A program made the translations under genes and the position numbers. Below are positions 18,239 to 28,037 of a stretch of DNA of 64,000 bases, piece after piece. Below the pieces are notes generated by a model that was not told the DNA's origin, did no database searches, and saw nothing but the letters and a program-made list of their open reading frames with translations. Position 1 is the first letter of the stretch. Each line of letters starts with the position of its first letter. Source of the DNA: Pseudaquabacterium terrae (lineage in GTDB: Bacteria; Pseudomonadota; Gammaproteobacteria; Burkholderiales; Burkholderiaceae_C); assembly GCF_013266755.1 (NCBI RefSeq), contig NZ_JABRWJ010000002.1, positions 186,001 through 250,000 on the forward strand, read 5' to 3'.

Positions 18239-19137
18239 GCCGTCGTCGCCTCTCGCGCGATGCCGCTGCGGGCGTTGTCCAGCGCATGCAGCCAGTCGCT
18301 GGTCAGGCGTTCGACCGCGCGCTTGGCGGCGGGGTCGGAGAAGGTGTGGTCGGCGCCGGCCAGCGTGTGGCGTTCGAGGCCGGGCCGGTCGAAGGCGCCG
18401 GACCACGCCGGGTCGGAGCGGATCGCCTCGACGAATTCCTTGGCCGTGTAGTCCTCGCCGCTCAGCAGCAGCAGGATCGGCCGCAAGGGGTCGCGCCAGG
18501 CGGCGGCCATCTGTTGCTGGAACGGCAGCTGCGCCGCGGCGGCGTTCGAGCCGCCACCGGCGCGCGAGCCGTCACCGCCGCGCGCGGCGCGCAGGTTGGC
18601 GAGGAGCCCGCTCAGTGCGCCCCAGGCCACGCCGCCCGACAGCAGCTTGCGCCAGAAGCCCGGCTGCGTCAGCCGCTGCAGGTAATAGTGCTTGACCTGC
18701 GTGCGCGCCAGCGTCTGCGCCGAGCGCACCCAGGGGTTCAGCAGGCACAGGCCGGCGACGCGCGCATCGCGCCGCTCGTGGCAGTACATCAGCGCCGCGG
18801 ACGCGCCATCGCACAAGCCCCACAGCACGACGCCCTTCAATCCCGGCAGGGTCGCGAAGAGGAAATCGATCGCCGCGCCGATGTCGTCGCCAAGGGCTTC
18901 GAAGGGGCGCATCGCGCCGCCGCTGTCGCCCATGCCGCGCACATCGAAGCGCAGCACCGCGTGGCCCGCCGCGGCGACGCTGCGCGCCAGCTGCACGAAC
19001 TGGCGATGGCTGCCGATGCGGTATTGCGGGCCGCCGACGATCACCAGCAGCGCGGTCTCGGCGGCGGCCGGCGGATGGCTGAGCACGCCGACCAGCGGCG
19101 TGCCGGCACAGTGAAAGACATGCGCGGTGTCGGCCAT
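18235..19137 (-). CDS. Exosortase A-associated hydrolase 1
   Basis: This 300-aa alpha/beta hydrolase fits the first of two hydrolase families tied to exosortase A loci. The oxyanion-hole region is LLVIVGGPQYRIGSHRQF, and the family strand RFDVRGMGDSGG is at about residues 63-74. The nucleophile elbow reads WGLCDGAS, so Cys109 takes the place of the usual Ser. The acid and histidine positions are likely near the C-terminus, with HTLAGADHTFSD supplying His. It presumably hydrolyses or transfers an acyl group delivered by the neighbouring ACP and ligase, but no activity has been assigned as far as I know. Confidence 0.88.
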   Translation of the reverse strand: MADTAHVFHCAGTPLVGVLSHPPAAAETALLVIVGGPQYRIGSHRQFVQLARSVAAAGHAVLRFDVRGMGDSGGAMRPFEALGDDIGAAIDFLFATLPGLKGVVLWGLCDGASAALMYCHERRDARVAGLCLLNPWVRSAQTLARTQVKHYYLQRLTQPGFWRKLLSGGVAWGALSGLLANLRAARGGDGSRAGGGSNAAAAQLPFQQQMAAAWRDPLRPILLLLSGEDYTAKEFVEAIRSDPAWSGAFDRPGLERHTLAGADHTFSDPAAKRAVERLTSDWLHALDNARSGIAREATTA

Positions 19138-19138
19138 C

Positions 19139-19990
19139 TCAGGCTTCCACCGGCGCGCGCTCGAGCAGCGCGACCGTCGCGTCGATCAAGGCCGGCGCTT
19201 CCTCGATCTCGAGCGTCTGCCAGAACGCCGGACCGGCGACGATCTCGCTCGCCACCTGGTGGCCGGCCGTGCGGCACTCGGCCAGCCAGCGCTCAGCGGC
19301 CGGCGCCAGGCTGGGTTCGGCGCGGCTCGAGACATCGAGCCAGGCGATGCGGCCCGGCCGCGCCGGCACCGTCAGCTTGGCGTTGTCGAGTCCGCGCGCG
19401 AGCGCCGCGGGCAGCCGGTAACCGGCGACGTCGACCATGCCGCCATCGTCGAGCGTGCGTTTCATGTCGGCAAGTCCGCCGGCGGCGGCCGCGCCACCGC
19501 CATCGAGCAGCGCGCCGGCGAGCTTGATGCGCAGGAACTGCTGCAGATGGGGCCGGCCGCTGGTCACCGGCGCCCAGCACAAGAGGTTTGGCGCCGGGCC
19601 GTCGATGCGGCCGGCGAGTTCGGCGGCCAGCAGGCAGCCGGCGCGCGCACCCCACAGCCACAAGGGTGCAGCCGGGTAGCGCTGCTGCAGCCAACGGGCA
19701 GCGAACAGCGCGTCGTCGAGCCAGCCCGCCCAGCTGGCGTCCTCGAACTCAGCCCCGCTGTCGCCGCAGCCGCGCAGGTCGAGCTGCAGCACCGCGTAGC
19801 CCGCTGCGGCGAGCGCGCGCGCCTGCAGCGCAGCCATGCGCCGCACCTTGTTCATCTCTTCGGCGAACGGATGCAGGTACAGCACCGCGCCGCGCGGGGC
19901 GGCCGGTGCGTCCGGTGTGTCCGGTGCAGGGGGGTGATGCAGCGCGAACAGCGGCTGGATCGACGCGCCGGCGAGAAACAGCGCCTCCAC
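19139..19990 (-). CDS. Exosortase A-associated hydrolase 2
   Basis: The product is 283 aa and has the alpha/beta-hydrolase core (LYLHPFAEEMNKVRRM, QLDLRGCGDSG). At the nucleophile elbow it reads WGARAGCLL, so Arg116 sits where a catalytic Ser would be, and a classical triad is absent. It may be a pseudo-enzyme that binds rather than cleaves, or a partner of hydrolase 1. It lies one base from hydrolase 1 and eight bases after the ACP gene, in one transcription unit. Confidence 0.86.
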   Translation of the reverse strand: MEALFLAGASIQPLFALHHPPAPDTPDAPAAPRGAVLYLHPFAEEMNKVRRMAALQARALAAAGYAVLQLDLRGCGDSGAEFEDASWAGWLDDALFAARWLQQRYPAAPLWLWGARAGCLLAAELAGRIDGPAPNLLCWAPVTSGRPHLQQFLRIKLAGALLDGGGAAAAGGLADMKRTLDDGGMVDVAGYRLPAALARGLDNAKLTVPARPGRIAWLDVSSRAEPSLAPAAERWLAECRTAGHQVASEIVAGPAFWQTLEIEEAPALIDATVALLERAPVEA

Positions 19991-19998
19991 GGCGCCGC

Positions 19999-20250
19999 TC
20001 AGGCCGCGAGCTTGCCGCGCACGAAGTCCGTCAGCGAACCGAGCGTCGCGAACACGCTGCCGTCGATGTCGTCGTCGTTGACGACCATGTCGAAGCGCTC
20101 TTCCAGCGCGGTGATCAGCGACACCACGGCCATCGAATCGAGCTCCGGAATCGCACCCAGCAGCGGCGTGGCGGCCGTGAAGCTGGCGGCGCGGCCGTCC
20201 AGGCTCAACACCTCGTCGAGCACGCCGACGAGTTCCTTCTCGATATCCAT
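19999..20250 (-). CDS. Acyl carrier protein, exosortase-locus type
   Basis: This 83-aa acidic protein carries the phosphopantetheine attachment motif ELDSMAV, with Ser39 as the modified residue. It is the first gene of the minus-strand block and faces the divergent acyl-CoA/ACP ligase gene, so that ligase probably loads it. The acyl or aminoacyl group would then be passed on by the hydrolase pair. This order (ACP, hydrolase 2, hydrolase 1) is the one I recall for exosortase-associated loci. Confidence 0.9.
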   Translation of the reverse strand: MDIEKELVGVLDEVLSLDGRAASFTAATPLLGAIPELDSMAVVSLITALEERFDMVVNDDDIDGSVFATLGSLTDFVRGKLAA

Positions 20251-20281
20251 AAGTGGTCCCTGCAACTCCGATTGGGGCGGG

Positions 20282-20287
20282 ATTCTA
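20282..20287 (-). promoter_or_regulatory. Possible -10 box for the ACP-led operon
   Basis: On the minus strand TAGAAT occurs here, which would give a 5' leader of about 25 bases before the ACP start. No convincing -35 element was found at 16-18 bases, so this is a weak call. The 199-base divergent region 20251-20449 holds the promoters for both directions. Confidence 0.3.
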
Positions 20288-20449
20288 GGTGGCGAGGTTG
20301 ACAGAACGTCCCGCGACGGCGGCCCGATCGCGTGCGCAAGTTCTCGACCGGCGCGGCCTTGTCGTTTCACGCGAGGCGGCCGCGGCCTGCCGCGCGGGGG
20401 CCCTATGACATACTTTTCGGTCGCCTTCCCGACGCACTCCCCGAGGTCC

Positions 20450-22045
<1,596 letters not shown>

Positions 22046-22067
22046 CACGAACCCCGAGGGAGCCACG

Positions 22068-23303
22068 ATGAACACGCCGCCGGTGCACGCACCGATGGAC
22101 CAGTTTTCGCGCCGCGACGACGGCCAGCTGATGGTCGGCGGCGTGCCGCTGTCGCAGCTGGCCGAGCGGATCGGCCAGACGCCGTTCTATGCCGTCGATC
22201 GCGGCCTGCTGCGCCAGCGCGTCACGCAGCTGCGCGCCGCGCTGCCGAAGTCGATCGAGCTGCACTACGCGATGAAGGCCAATCCGATGCCGGCGCTGGT
22301 CGCGCTGATGGCCACGCTGGTCGACGGCATCGACGTCGCCTCCGCCGGCGAGCTGAAGATCGCGCTCGACGCCGGCGCCGATCCGGCCGAGATCAGCTTC
22401 GCCGGTCCCGGCAAGCGCGAGATCGAGCTGCGCCAGGCGCTGGCCGCCGGCGTGCTGGTGAACGTCGAGTCGCCGCGCGAGGTCGAGCTGTTGGCCAGGC
22501 TGTCGCAGGAGCTCGGGCTGCCGGCGCGCATCGCGTTGCGCGTCAATCCGGATTTCGAGCTCAAGGGTTCGGGCATGAAGATGGGCGGCGGGCCGAAGCA
22601 GTTCGGCATCGATGCCGAGGTGCTGCCCGAGCTGCTGGCGCGCATCGATGCGCTGGGCCTGGGCTTCGAAGGTTTCCACCTCTTCGCCGGCTCGCAGAAC
22701 CTGCGCGCCGAGGCGATCTGCGAGGCGCAGCGCAAGAGCTACGAGCTGGCGCTGCGGCTGGCACAGGGCTCGCGCCAGCCGGTGCGTTTCCTGAACCTCG
22801 GCGGCGGCTTCGGCATTCCGTATTTCCCCGGCGAGCAGCGGCTGGACATCGCGCCGATCGCCGAGAACCTCGCGGCGCTGGCCGAGCGCGCGCAACGCGA
22901 GCTGCCGCAGGCGGCGCTGGTGATCGAGCTCGGCCGCTACCTGGTCGGTGAGGCCGGCCTCTACGTCACGCGCGTCGTCGACCGCAAGGTCTCGCGCGGG
23001 CAGGTATTCCTGGTCACCGATGGCGGCCTGAACCACCACCTGGCGGCCTCGGGCAACTTCGGCCAGGTGATCCGCAAGAACTATCCGGTGACGATCGGCA
23101 ACCGCCGCCCGGACGCGGCGAGTGAATCGACGATGGTCGTCGGCCCGCTGTGCACGCCGATGGACCTGCTGGCCGAGCGCATGGTGCTGCCCTGCGCCGA
23201 GCCCGGTGACCTGGTCGTGATCTTCCAGTCCGGCGCCTATGGTGCCAGTGCGAGCCCTCAGGGTTTCCTCGGCCACCCGGGCTGCGTCGAAGTGCTGGTC
23301 TGA
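22068..23303 (+). CDS. PLP-dependent decarboxylase, exosortase A-associated
   Basis: The product is 411 aa and belongs to the fold-type III (alanine-racemase-like barrel) decarboxylases related to diaminopimelate and ornithine decarboxylases. The PLP lysine is Lys70 in HYAMKANP, the phosphate-binding glycine loop is GGGFGIPYF, and the C-terminal domain carries GPLCTPMD and QSGAYGAS. It would produce an amine from an amino acid for use with the adjacent ligase and ACP. An SD-like GAGGGAG lies about 6 bases upstream. The exact amino acid is unknown. Confidence 0.9.
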   Translation: MNTPPVHAPMDQFSRRDDGQLMVGGVPLSQLAERIGQTPFYAVDRGLLRQRVTQLRAALPKSIELHYAMKANPMPALVALMATLVDGIDVASAGELKIALDAGADPAEISFAGPGKREIELRQALAAGVLVNVESPREVELLARLSQELGLPARIALRVNPDFELKGSGMKMGGGPKQFGIDAEVLPELLARIDALGLGFEGFHLFAGSQNLRAEAICEAQRKSYELALRLAQGSRQPVRFLNLGGGFGIPYFPGEQRLDIAPIAENLAALAERAQRELPQAALVIELGRYLVGEAGLYVTRVVDRKVSRGQVFLVTDGGLNHHLAASGNFGQVIRKNYPVTIGNRRPDAASESTMVVGPLCTPMDLLAERMVLPCAEPGDLVVIFQSGAYGASASPQGFLGHPGCVEVLV

Positions 23304-23422
23304 TCCCCCTCAGGTGGGTGTCCGGCGGTCCGCGCCAGGCGACGCCGAAGCCCGCGCTGGGCAGAATACACGGCGTTACCGCTCGGCGCCCCGGGCGGGC
23401 CTTCGTGCGGTTCCACCCACCC

Positions 23423-24226
23423 ATGCGCCTCCGTCATTCCGCGCTGCTCGCCTTCGCCTCGCTGTCGTGCTGCGCGGCGCTGGCGACGCCGGTGACGCGT
23501 GACGACGTCGCCGACGGCAGCAGTGCCGCCAGCGGCCTGTCGAGCTGGTGGTTGCAGGCCAGCGGCCGACTCGACGCCTCCTTCGCCCCCGAAGGCTTGA
23601 TCGACGCCGCGTTGACGCCGGGCGCTGCGGGCCTGGTGCTCGACTTGTTGCGCAGCGCGCGGGTGCACGACCCGACCCGGCCGGTGACCTTCGACGGCCT
23701 GCTGCGCGTGGCCGAACCGGCCGCTTCATCGGTCGCTCGGTCAGCGTTGACCGAGCCCGCCGGCGGCGGCTTGTTCGAGGGCGGCCTGATCGGGATGGTG
23801 GCCGAGCGCCAGCTCGCGTTCGTCTCCGAGGCGCGCGAGTGGTACCAGACGATGGGCGAGCGCGGCGCCGGCGAGGCGCAGGCGGAGCCGGAAGACGGTC
23901 CCGGCGCGTCGGAACGTGCCCGCGCCGACCGGCCAGCGCGCGAGCGGCTGATCCCGGCGTGGGTCATCGATTTCCTGCGCGACTACCGGCTGGTCATCTT
24001 CGGTGTCTGCCTCGGCGGCCTGGTGCTGATGATGACCTTCGAGATCGCGCGCCGGCGTGCGTCGCACGGCAGCCCTGCCGAGCGCCACAAGCGCACCTCC
24101 GGCGAGCGGCGCGCCAAGCCGGAGCGGCGCGCCAAGCCCGCCGATGGCGGCGCGCCCGAGCGCCGCAACACCGAGCCGCGGCGCGCGATGCCGGAACGCC
24201 GCGGGCCTCAGCCGGCCGTGCGCTGA
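23423..24226 (+). CDS. Single-pass membrane protein of unknown function
   Basis: I do not recognise this 267-aa protein. It begins with a signal peptide (MRLRHSALLAFASLSCCAALA). The exported part, residues about 22-188, is hydrophilic, and a transmembrane helix follows at about 190-209 (VIFGVCLGGLVLMMTFEIA). The cytoplasmic tail is very basic, with a tandem ERRAKP repeat and further ERR motifs. The TM plus arginine pattern recalls a sorting tail, but it is 58 residues from the C-terminus and has no PEP motif. The start at 23423 was chosen for the signal peptide; the frame is open upstream. It follows the decarboxylase gene after 119 bases. Confidence 0.7.
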   Translation: MRLRHSALLAFASLSCCAALATPVTRDDVADGSSAASGLSSWWLQASGRLDASFAPEGLIDAALTPGAAGLVLDLLRSARVHDPTRPVTFDGLLRVAEPAASSVARSALTEPAGGGLFEGGLIGMVAERQLAFVSEAREWYQTMGERGAGEAQAEPEDGPGASERARADRPARERLIPAWVIDFLRDYRLVIFGVCLGGLVLMMTFEIARRRASHGSPAERHKRTSGERRAKPERRAKPADGGAPERRNTEPRRAMPERRGPQPAVR

Positions 24227-24318
24227 AGGCGCGGCGTCCGCGCCGCGAGCGCTCGGCCGGGCGGGCCGCACAATCGTGCGTATGGTCAGCCCCCAGCTCA
24301 CTTCGTTCACGGCCCCTG

Positions 24319-24341
24319 GGATCCGAAGGATCCCTTGCGGG
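24319..24341 (+). repeat. 23-bp intergenic repeat, copy 2
   Basis: This is identical to copy 1 at 8260-8282 in the opposite orientation, and similarity extends to about 32 bases with one mismatch. It forms a GGGATCC-gaa-GGATCCC hairpin. A short segment CGGCCGGGCGG further on (about 24369-24379) also matches the loop side of the hairpin repeat at 13749-13778. The element fills most of the gap before the lyase-like gene. Confidence 0.8.
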
Positions 24342-24385
24342 CTCCCTGGGCGCTCAGCTCCGTTTGGGCGGCCGGGCGGACACTG

Positions 24386-25930
24386 ATGAGTGCGTCCGCC
24401 TCCGTTTCGATTCCGCGCCTGTGGCGCCTGCTTCGCCTGGTGATCATCGGCGCTGCGCTCGCCGCGGTGGCGCCGGTGCGCGCCCAGCCGACGAGCTTTC
24501 ACCTGAGCGACGACGGCGCCGGACCGAGCTGCGTCTTCTTCACGACCATGGGCCAGCTGAAGTGGCAGCGGCGCGGCGGCGACTGGGCCGATGCGCAGGG
24601 CGTGCCGAACGGCCCGTTGCCCTATGCCAGCCAGCTCGTGCGCCCGGGCCAGGGCCGGCCCTTCGTCGAGTGGGACGTCACGACGCTGGTGCGCGAGTGG
24701 CTCGATGGCCGCCATGCGAACAACGGCGTCTTCATGCGCCTGCGCGAAACGCTCGGCAGCGGCACGGTGATCTTCCACAGCCGCGAGTCGCCCGACGTCG
24801 CGGCGCGGCCGAGCCTGAAGCTGAAGTGGGCCGACGGCAGCACCGACCGGCTGGCGCCGAGCGCCGACACCTACCTCGATTGCTCGACCGTCTACAGCCT
24901 CGGCCAGCGCCCCGACCTGCGCGTCGGCGCACAGTATTCGGCGATCCTGCGCTTCGACTTGCCGAAGGCGACCCAGGCGCTGAAGAGCGCCACGCTGTAC
25001 ATGAGCTCCGACCGCCAGCAGGGCGGGGGGCCGACGACCTTGCAGGTCTATCGCGCCGCGCCGCCGTTCGCGGTCGCCAACGGCGGGCCGCGCCAGGGCC
25101 TCGCGGCGCGCTTCCAGTCCGACGCCGGTATCGCCCGCGACCCCGACGTGCTGTTCGCCGAGGATTTCGACAGCCTGCTGTGGCCCCTGCGCTGGCGCGA
25201 CGTGCCGCTGCGCGGCAGCGCTCAGCGCATCGACGAGGATCCCGAGCTCGGCTTCGTGCCGCTGCACGGCCCCGCGCTGCGCGTGCGCATCGCCAAGGGC
25301 AAGAACCTCGGCATGGACCTGCGCTACTACTTCAGCCGCTTCCTCGCCGATGAGCCGGAGGAGGTGTTCCTGCGCTACTACATCCGCTTCGCCGACGACT
25401 GGGACCCGTGGCTGCAGGGCGGCAAGCTGCCCGGCATCGCCGGCACCTACGGCCGCGGCGGCTGGGGCATGCGCCCCACCGACGGCTACAACGGCTGGTC
25501 GGCGCGCACCGGATTCGCGCGCCGGCCGCGCGAGGCGCAGGCGGTGGCCGGGCTGACGGCGCTCGCCAGCTACGTCTACCACGCCGGCCTGTCCGGCATT
25601 GCCGGCGGCGACTGGTGGGACTGGAACCTCGCGCCGTCGAGCCTGCTCGCCAACAACCGCTGGTACTGCATCGAGCAGCACCTGAAGCTGAACCAGCCGG
25701 GCCAGGCCGACGGCGTCTACGAGGCGTGGGTCGATGGGGCGCTGGCGGTGCGCAAGACCGACGTCACCTTCCGCAAGAGCGCTGAGCTGAAGATCGAGAC
25801 CCTCTGGTTCAACGTCTACCACGGCGGCCAGCAGCCGGCGCCGAAGGACCTGACGCTGTACCTGGACCAGGTGGTCGTCGCCAAACGCTACATCGGGCCG
25901 ATCGTCGGCGCGCCGGGCTCCAGCCCTTGA
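24386..25930 (+). CDS. Secreted polysaccharide lyase-like protein
   Basis: The product is 514 aa with a signal peptide (LVIIGAALAAVAPVRA). Residues about 40-235 resemble the DNRLRE / CBM96-like module (VEWDVTTLVREWLDG, SAILRFDLPKAT). The C-terminal half, with GGKLPGIAGTYGRGGWGMRP, GYNGWSARTGF and a beta-rich HLKLNQPGQADGVYEAWVDG, resembles the PL14-type alginate/glucuronan lyase fold. It probably degrades or releases a uronate-containing exopolysaccharide, which fits the AlgD-like gene of the locus (inference). The start ATG at 24386 directly precedes the signal peptide. Confidence 0.75.
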   Translation: MSASASVSIPRLWRLLRLVIIGAALAAVAPVRAQPTSFHLSDDGAGPSCVFFTTMGQLKWQRRGGDWADAQGVPNGPLPYASQLVRPGQGRPFVEWDVTTLVREWLDGRHANNGVFMRLRETLGSGTVIFHSRESPDVAARPSLKLKWADGSTDRLAPSADTYLDCSTVYSLGQRPDLRVGAQYSAILRFDLPKATQALKSATLYMSSDRQQGGGPTTLQVYRAAPPFAVANGGPRQGLAARFQSDAGIARDPDVLFAEDFDSLLWPLRWRDVPLRGSAQRIDEDPELGFVPLHGPALRVRIAKGKNLGMDLRYYFSRFLADEPEEVFLRYYIRFADDWDPWLQGGKLPGIAGTYGRGGWGMRPTDGYNGWSARTGFARRPREAQAVAGLTALASYVYHAGLSGIAGGDWWDWNLAPSSLLANNRWYCIEQHLKLNQPGQADGVYEAWVDGALAVRKTDVTFRKSAELKIETLWFNVYHGGQQPAPKDLTLYLDQVVVAKRYIGPIVGAPGSSP

Positions 25931-26047
25931 CGCGCGGGCAAGCCAACTCCTGCACGCTTCGCGCCGAGCGCCCCTCACATCGGGGGGCCGAGACGCCATG
26001 TCTTGTCCAGGGGCGACCCCTAGAATCCTGCGAGAGAACAATCGGCA

Positions 26048-26788
26048 ATGAAAGGTCACACCATGCGTGGCGACAGTGAGCGCGACGAGTCCGCGCAACA
26101 GCAGCCGGCACAGCCCCCGCTGCAGAATCCGTCGCGTCGCCGCTGGGCGCGTGCCGGCATGGCCGCGCCGGTGGTGCTGGGTTCGCTGGCCAGCCAGCCG
26201 GTGCTCGGCACGACGACCCGCTACTGGTGCACGATCTCCGGCAAGCTGTCGGGCAACGTGTCGAACCACGCCAACCTGCTGAATTGCAAGACCCTCGGCA
26301 AGTCGCCCGGTTACTGGAAGAACAAGCCCTGGCCGAGCGGCGGGCCCATGAAAGGTGCGCTGCCGAGCAATTCGTGCAGCTTCACCAGCGGGACGCAAGG
26401 CCAGGCGTTCAACGGCTACACCGCCGACGGCAAGACGCTGGCCAGCGCCTTCAAGATGAAGCCGACGACCGACATGTGCAAGATCGTCGACGCCACCGAA
26501 ACGGGCTATGGCAGCCTGAGCCTGAAGGCGACGATGCTGCAGGTCATCAACACCGGCGGTGGCCTGAACGACACGGCGATCGCCGCGCTCGGCCGCGCGA
26601 CGGTGGCTTCGCTGCTGAATGCGATCGAGTTCGGTGGCTCCGGCCCCGACGACTACCCGCTGACGCAGGGCAAGATCATCGACATGTTCAATGCTGTCTA
26701 CCTGGGCGGCACGTACCAGGTCAATCCGAGCGTCGCCTGGAACCGCGATCAGGTGAAGACCTACTTCGAGAGCCTCTACGGCGCTTGA
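26048..26788 (+). CDS. Exported four-cysteine protein upstream of HPr-rel-A cassette
   Basis: This protein, up to 246 aa, is not recognised functionally. It has a twin-arginine-like export region (SRRRWARAGMAAPVVLG at about residues 29-45), then a mature domain with four cysteines (61, 80, 110, 144) and the motif CKTLGKSPGYWKNKPWP, which I recall from exported proteins of other proteobacteria. It could be the exported partner or substrate of the kinase cassette that follows, but a strong terminator separates them. A second ATG at 26063, preceded by AAAGGT, is an equally good start. Confidence 0.7.
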   Translation: MKGHTMRGDSERDESAQQQPAQPPLQNPSRRRWARAGMAAPVVLGSLASQPVLGTTTRYWCTISGKLSGNVSNHANLLNCKTLGKSPGYWKNKPWPSGGPMKGALPSNSCSFTSGTQGQAFNGYTADGKTLASAFKMKPTTDMCKIVDATETGYGSLSLKATMLQVINTGGGLNDTAIAALGRATVASLLNAIEFGGSGPDDYPLTQGKIIDMFNAVYLGGTYQVNPSVAWNRDQVKTYFESLYGA

Positions 26789-26813
26789 CGCGGCCTGCCG
26801 GCCGCTGCCGACG

Positions 26814-26844
26814 ACGGGCGCTGACGAGGCGCCCGTTTCGTTTT
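26814..26844 (+). terminator. Rho-independent terminator
   Basis: The 8-bp stem ACGGGCGC / GCGCCCGT encloses the loop TGACGAG and is followed by TTTCGTTTT. It should end transcription of the exported-protein gene, so the PqqD-like gene starting at 26881 needs its own promoter or reads through. Confidence 0.85.
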
Positions 26845-26880
26845 CCACCCGCCCGATCGGCATCACGCACACTCGCGGAC

Positions 26881-27138
26881 ATGCAGCAGCACTGGTGCCT
26901 GGATGCCACGGCCGAAGCGGCGTGGCGTCGCTGGGACGGCGAATGCGTCGTCCATCACGCGTTGTCGAACGACACGCACCGCTTGTCCGAGCTGGCCGGC
27001 GAGCTGCTGGAGCGCCTGCATCGCGAGGCCGTGCCGTGGACCAGCTGCGCGCTGGCCGATGCCTGCGACGCCGACGTCGAGGACATTGACGCGACGCTGC
27101 ACGGGCTGGCGGAAATCGGCCTGGTTCTCCGATGCTGA
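26881..27138 (+). CDS. PqqD-like peptide chaperone, HPr-rel-A type
   Basis: This small protein of 85 aa has the winged-helix-like pattern of the PqqD / RiPP-recognition fold (WRRWDGECVVHHALSNDTHRLSELAGELLERL, then ALADACDADVEDIDATLHGLAEIGLV). PqqD-like proteins bind leader or substrate peptides and present them to an enzyme. It is coupled to the kinase gene by a 7-base overlap and together they match the HPr-rel-A cassette that I recall from proteobacteria. No candidate short precursor peptide was seen next to it. Confidence 0.8.
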   Translation: MQQHWCLDATAEAAWRRWDGECVVHHALSNDTHRLSELAGELLERLHREAVPWTSCALADACDADVEDIDATLHGLAEIGLVLRC

Positions 27139-28037
27139 CGCTCGGAGCGCTCGGCCCCGACGAATGCCGGGCGCGCCTGGCGCGTGGCCTGACGCTGGAC
27201 GTTGGCCCGTTCCGTTATCGCGTGCAAACCGGCCTGCCGAGCGTCGCGGAGAACCTGGCGACGCTGTATGGCGACTTTCCGATCGGTGACGACGCCGGCC
27301 TGCGCGACTTCCACGTGCGCGTCGACCCAGTGACCGGCGTGCGGCGCTACTGGCGAGCGCAGGTGAACTTCTGGTTCGACGGCTGGACGCCGTTCCGCCC
27401 CCTGCAGGCCGACCACGCCTTCGCGATGCTCGAATGGGGCATGAACTGGTGTGTCGCCGCGCATGCCCACCACTACCTGCTGCTGCACGCGGCCGTGCTC
27501 GAGCGCAACGGCCGCTGCGTGATCCTGCCGGGCGACCCCGGCGCCGGCAAGAGCACGCTGACCGCCGCGCTGATGCTGTCCGGCTGGCGCCTGCTGTCCG
27601 ACGAGCTGACGGTGATCGATCGCGACGATGGCTCGCTGCTGCCGCTGGCGCGCCCGGTCAGCCTGAAGAACCAGTCGATCGACGTGATCCGCGCCTTCGA
27701 CGAGCGCGCGGTCTTCGGCACGCTGGCCGCGGACACCCACAAGGGCTCGGTCTGCCACCTGCGGCCGACGCCGCTGAGCGTGGCCCGCGCGGGCGAGCGC
27801 GGGCAGGCCGCGCACATCGTGTTCCCGCGCTGGCGCGCCGGCGCGCCGACGCGGCTGTTGCCCCGCCCGAAGGCCGACGCCTTCATGCACGTCGCGACGC
27901 ATGCCTTCAACTACAGCCTGCTCGGTCGCCTGGGTTTCGAGATGACCGCGGCGCTGATCGACCGCTGCGACTGCTGGGATTTCGGCTATTCGCAGCTGCC
28001 CGAGGCGCTGCGCCGCTTCGAGGAGCTGGTCGCATGA
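27132..28037 (+). CDS. HprK-related kinase A
   Basis: This 301-aa protein resembles the kinase core of HPr(Ser) kinase/phosphorylase. The Walker A loop GDPGAGKST is at residues 134-142, and the downstream motif LLSDELTVID supplies the acidic residues. The N-terminal 120 residues replace the usual HprK N-terminal domain with a separate, unassigned region. There is no canonical HPr gene nearby. Its product may phosphorylate a peptide or a small molecule presented by the PqqD-like protein; HprK-like kinases that phosphorylate peptides are known in some lasso peptide pathways. It overlaps both neighbours, so the three genes are coupled. Confidence 0.85.
   Translation: MLTLGALGPDECRARLARGLTLDVGPFRYRVQTGLPSVAENLATLYGDFPIGDDAGLRDFHVRVDPVTGVRRYWRAQVNFWFDGWTPFRPLQADHAFAMLEWGMNWCVAAHAHHYLLLHAAVLERNGRCVILPGDPGAGKSTLTAALMLSGWRLLSDELTVIDRDDGSLLPLARPVSLKNQSIDVIRAFDERAVFGTLAADTHKGSVCHLRPTPLSVARAGERGQAAHIVFPRWRAGAPTRLLPRPKADAFMHVATHAFNYSLLGRLGFEMTAALIDRCDCWDFGYSQLPEALRRFEELVA

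Noticed and set aside
20298-20303. TTGACA as a -35 box for the ligase gene
   Set aside because: No acceptable -10 element occurs 16-18 bases downstream; the region there is GC-only.
19127-20449. N-terminal extension of the acyl ligase frame
   Set aside because: The frame is open, but the extension overlaps the hydrolase 2 and ACP genes, has no protein-like features, and the family starts near MAHPDSSLLH.
23423-24226. PEP-CTERM sorting signal in the unknown membrane protein
   Set aside because: The TM helix followed by arginines is internal, 58 residues from the end, and has no Pro-Glu-Pro motif.
25998-26026. Promoter for the exported four-Cys protein (TTGTCC ... TAGAAT)
   Set aside because: The spacer is only 12 bases, too short for a sigma-70 promoter; TAGAAT at 26021 may still be a -10, but there is no -35.
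23741-26872. Minus-strand open frame of 1043 codons
   Set aside because: It covers several well-supported plus-strand genes, and its translation is low-complexity and lacks any recognisable motif.
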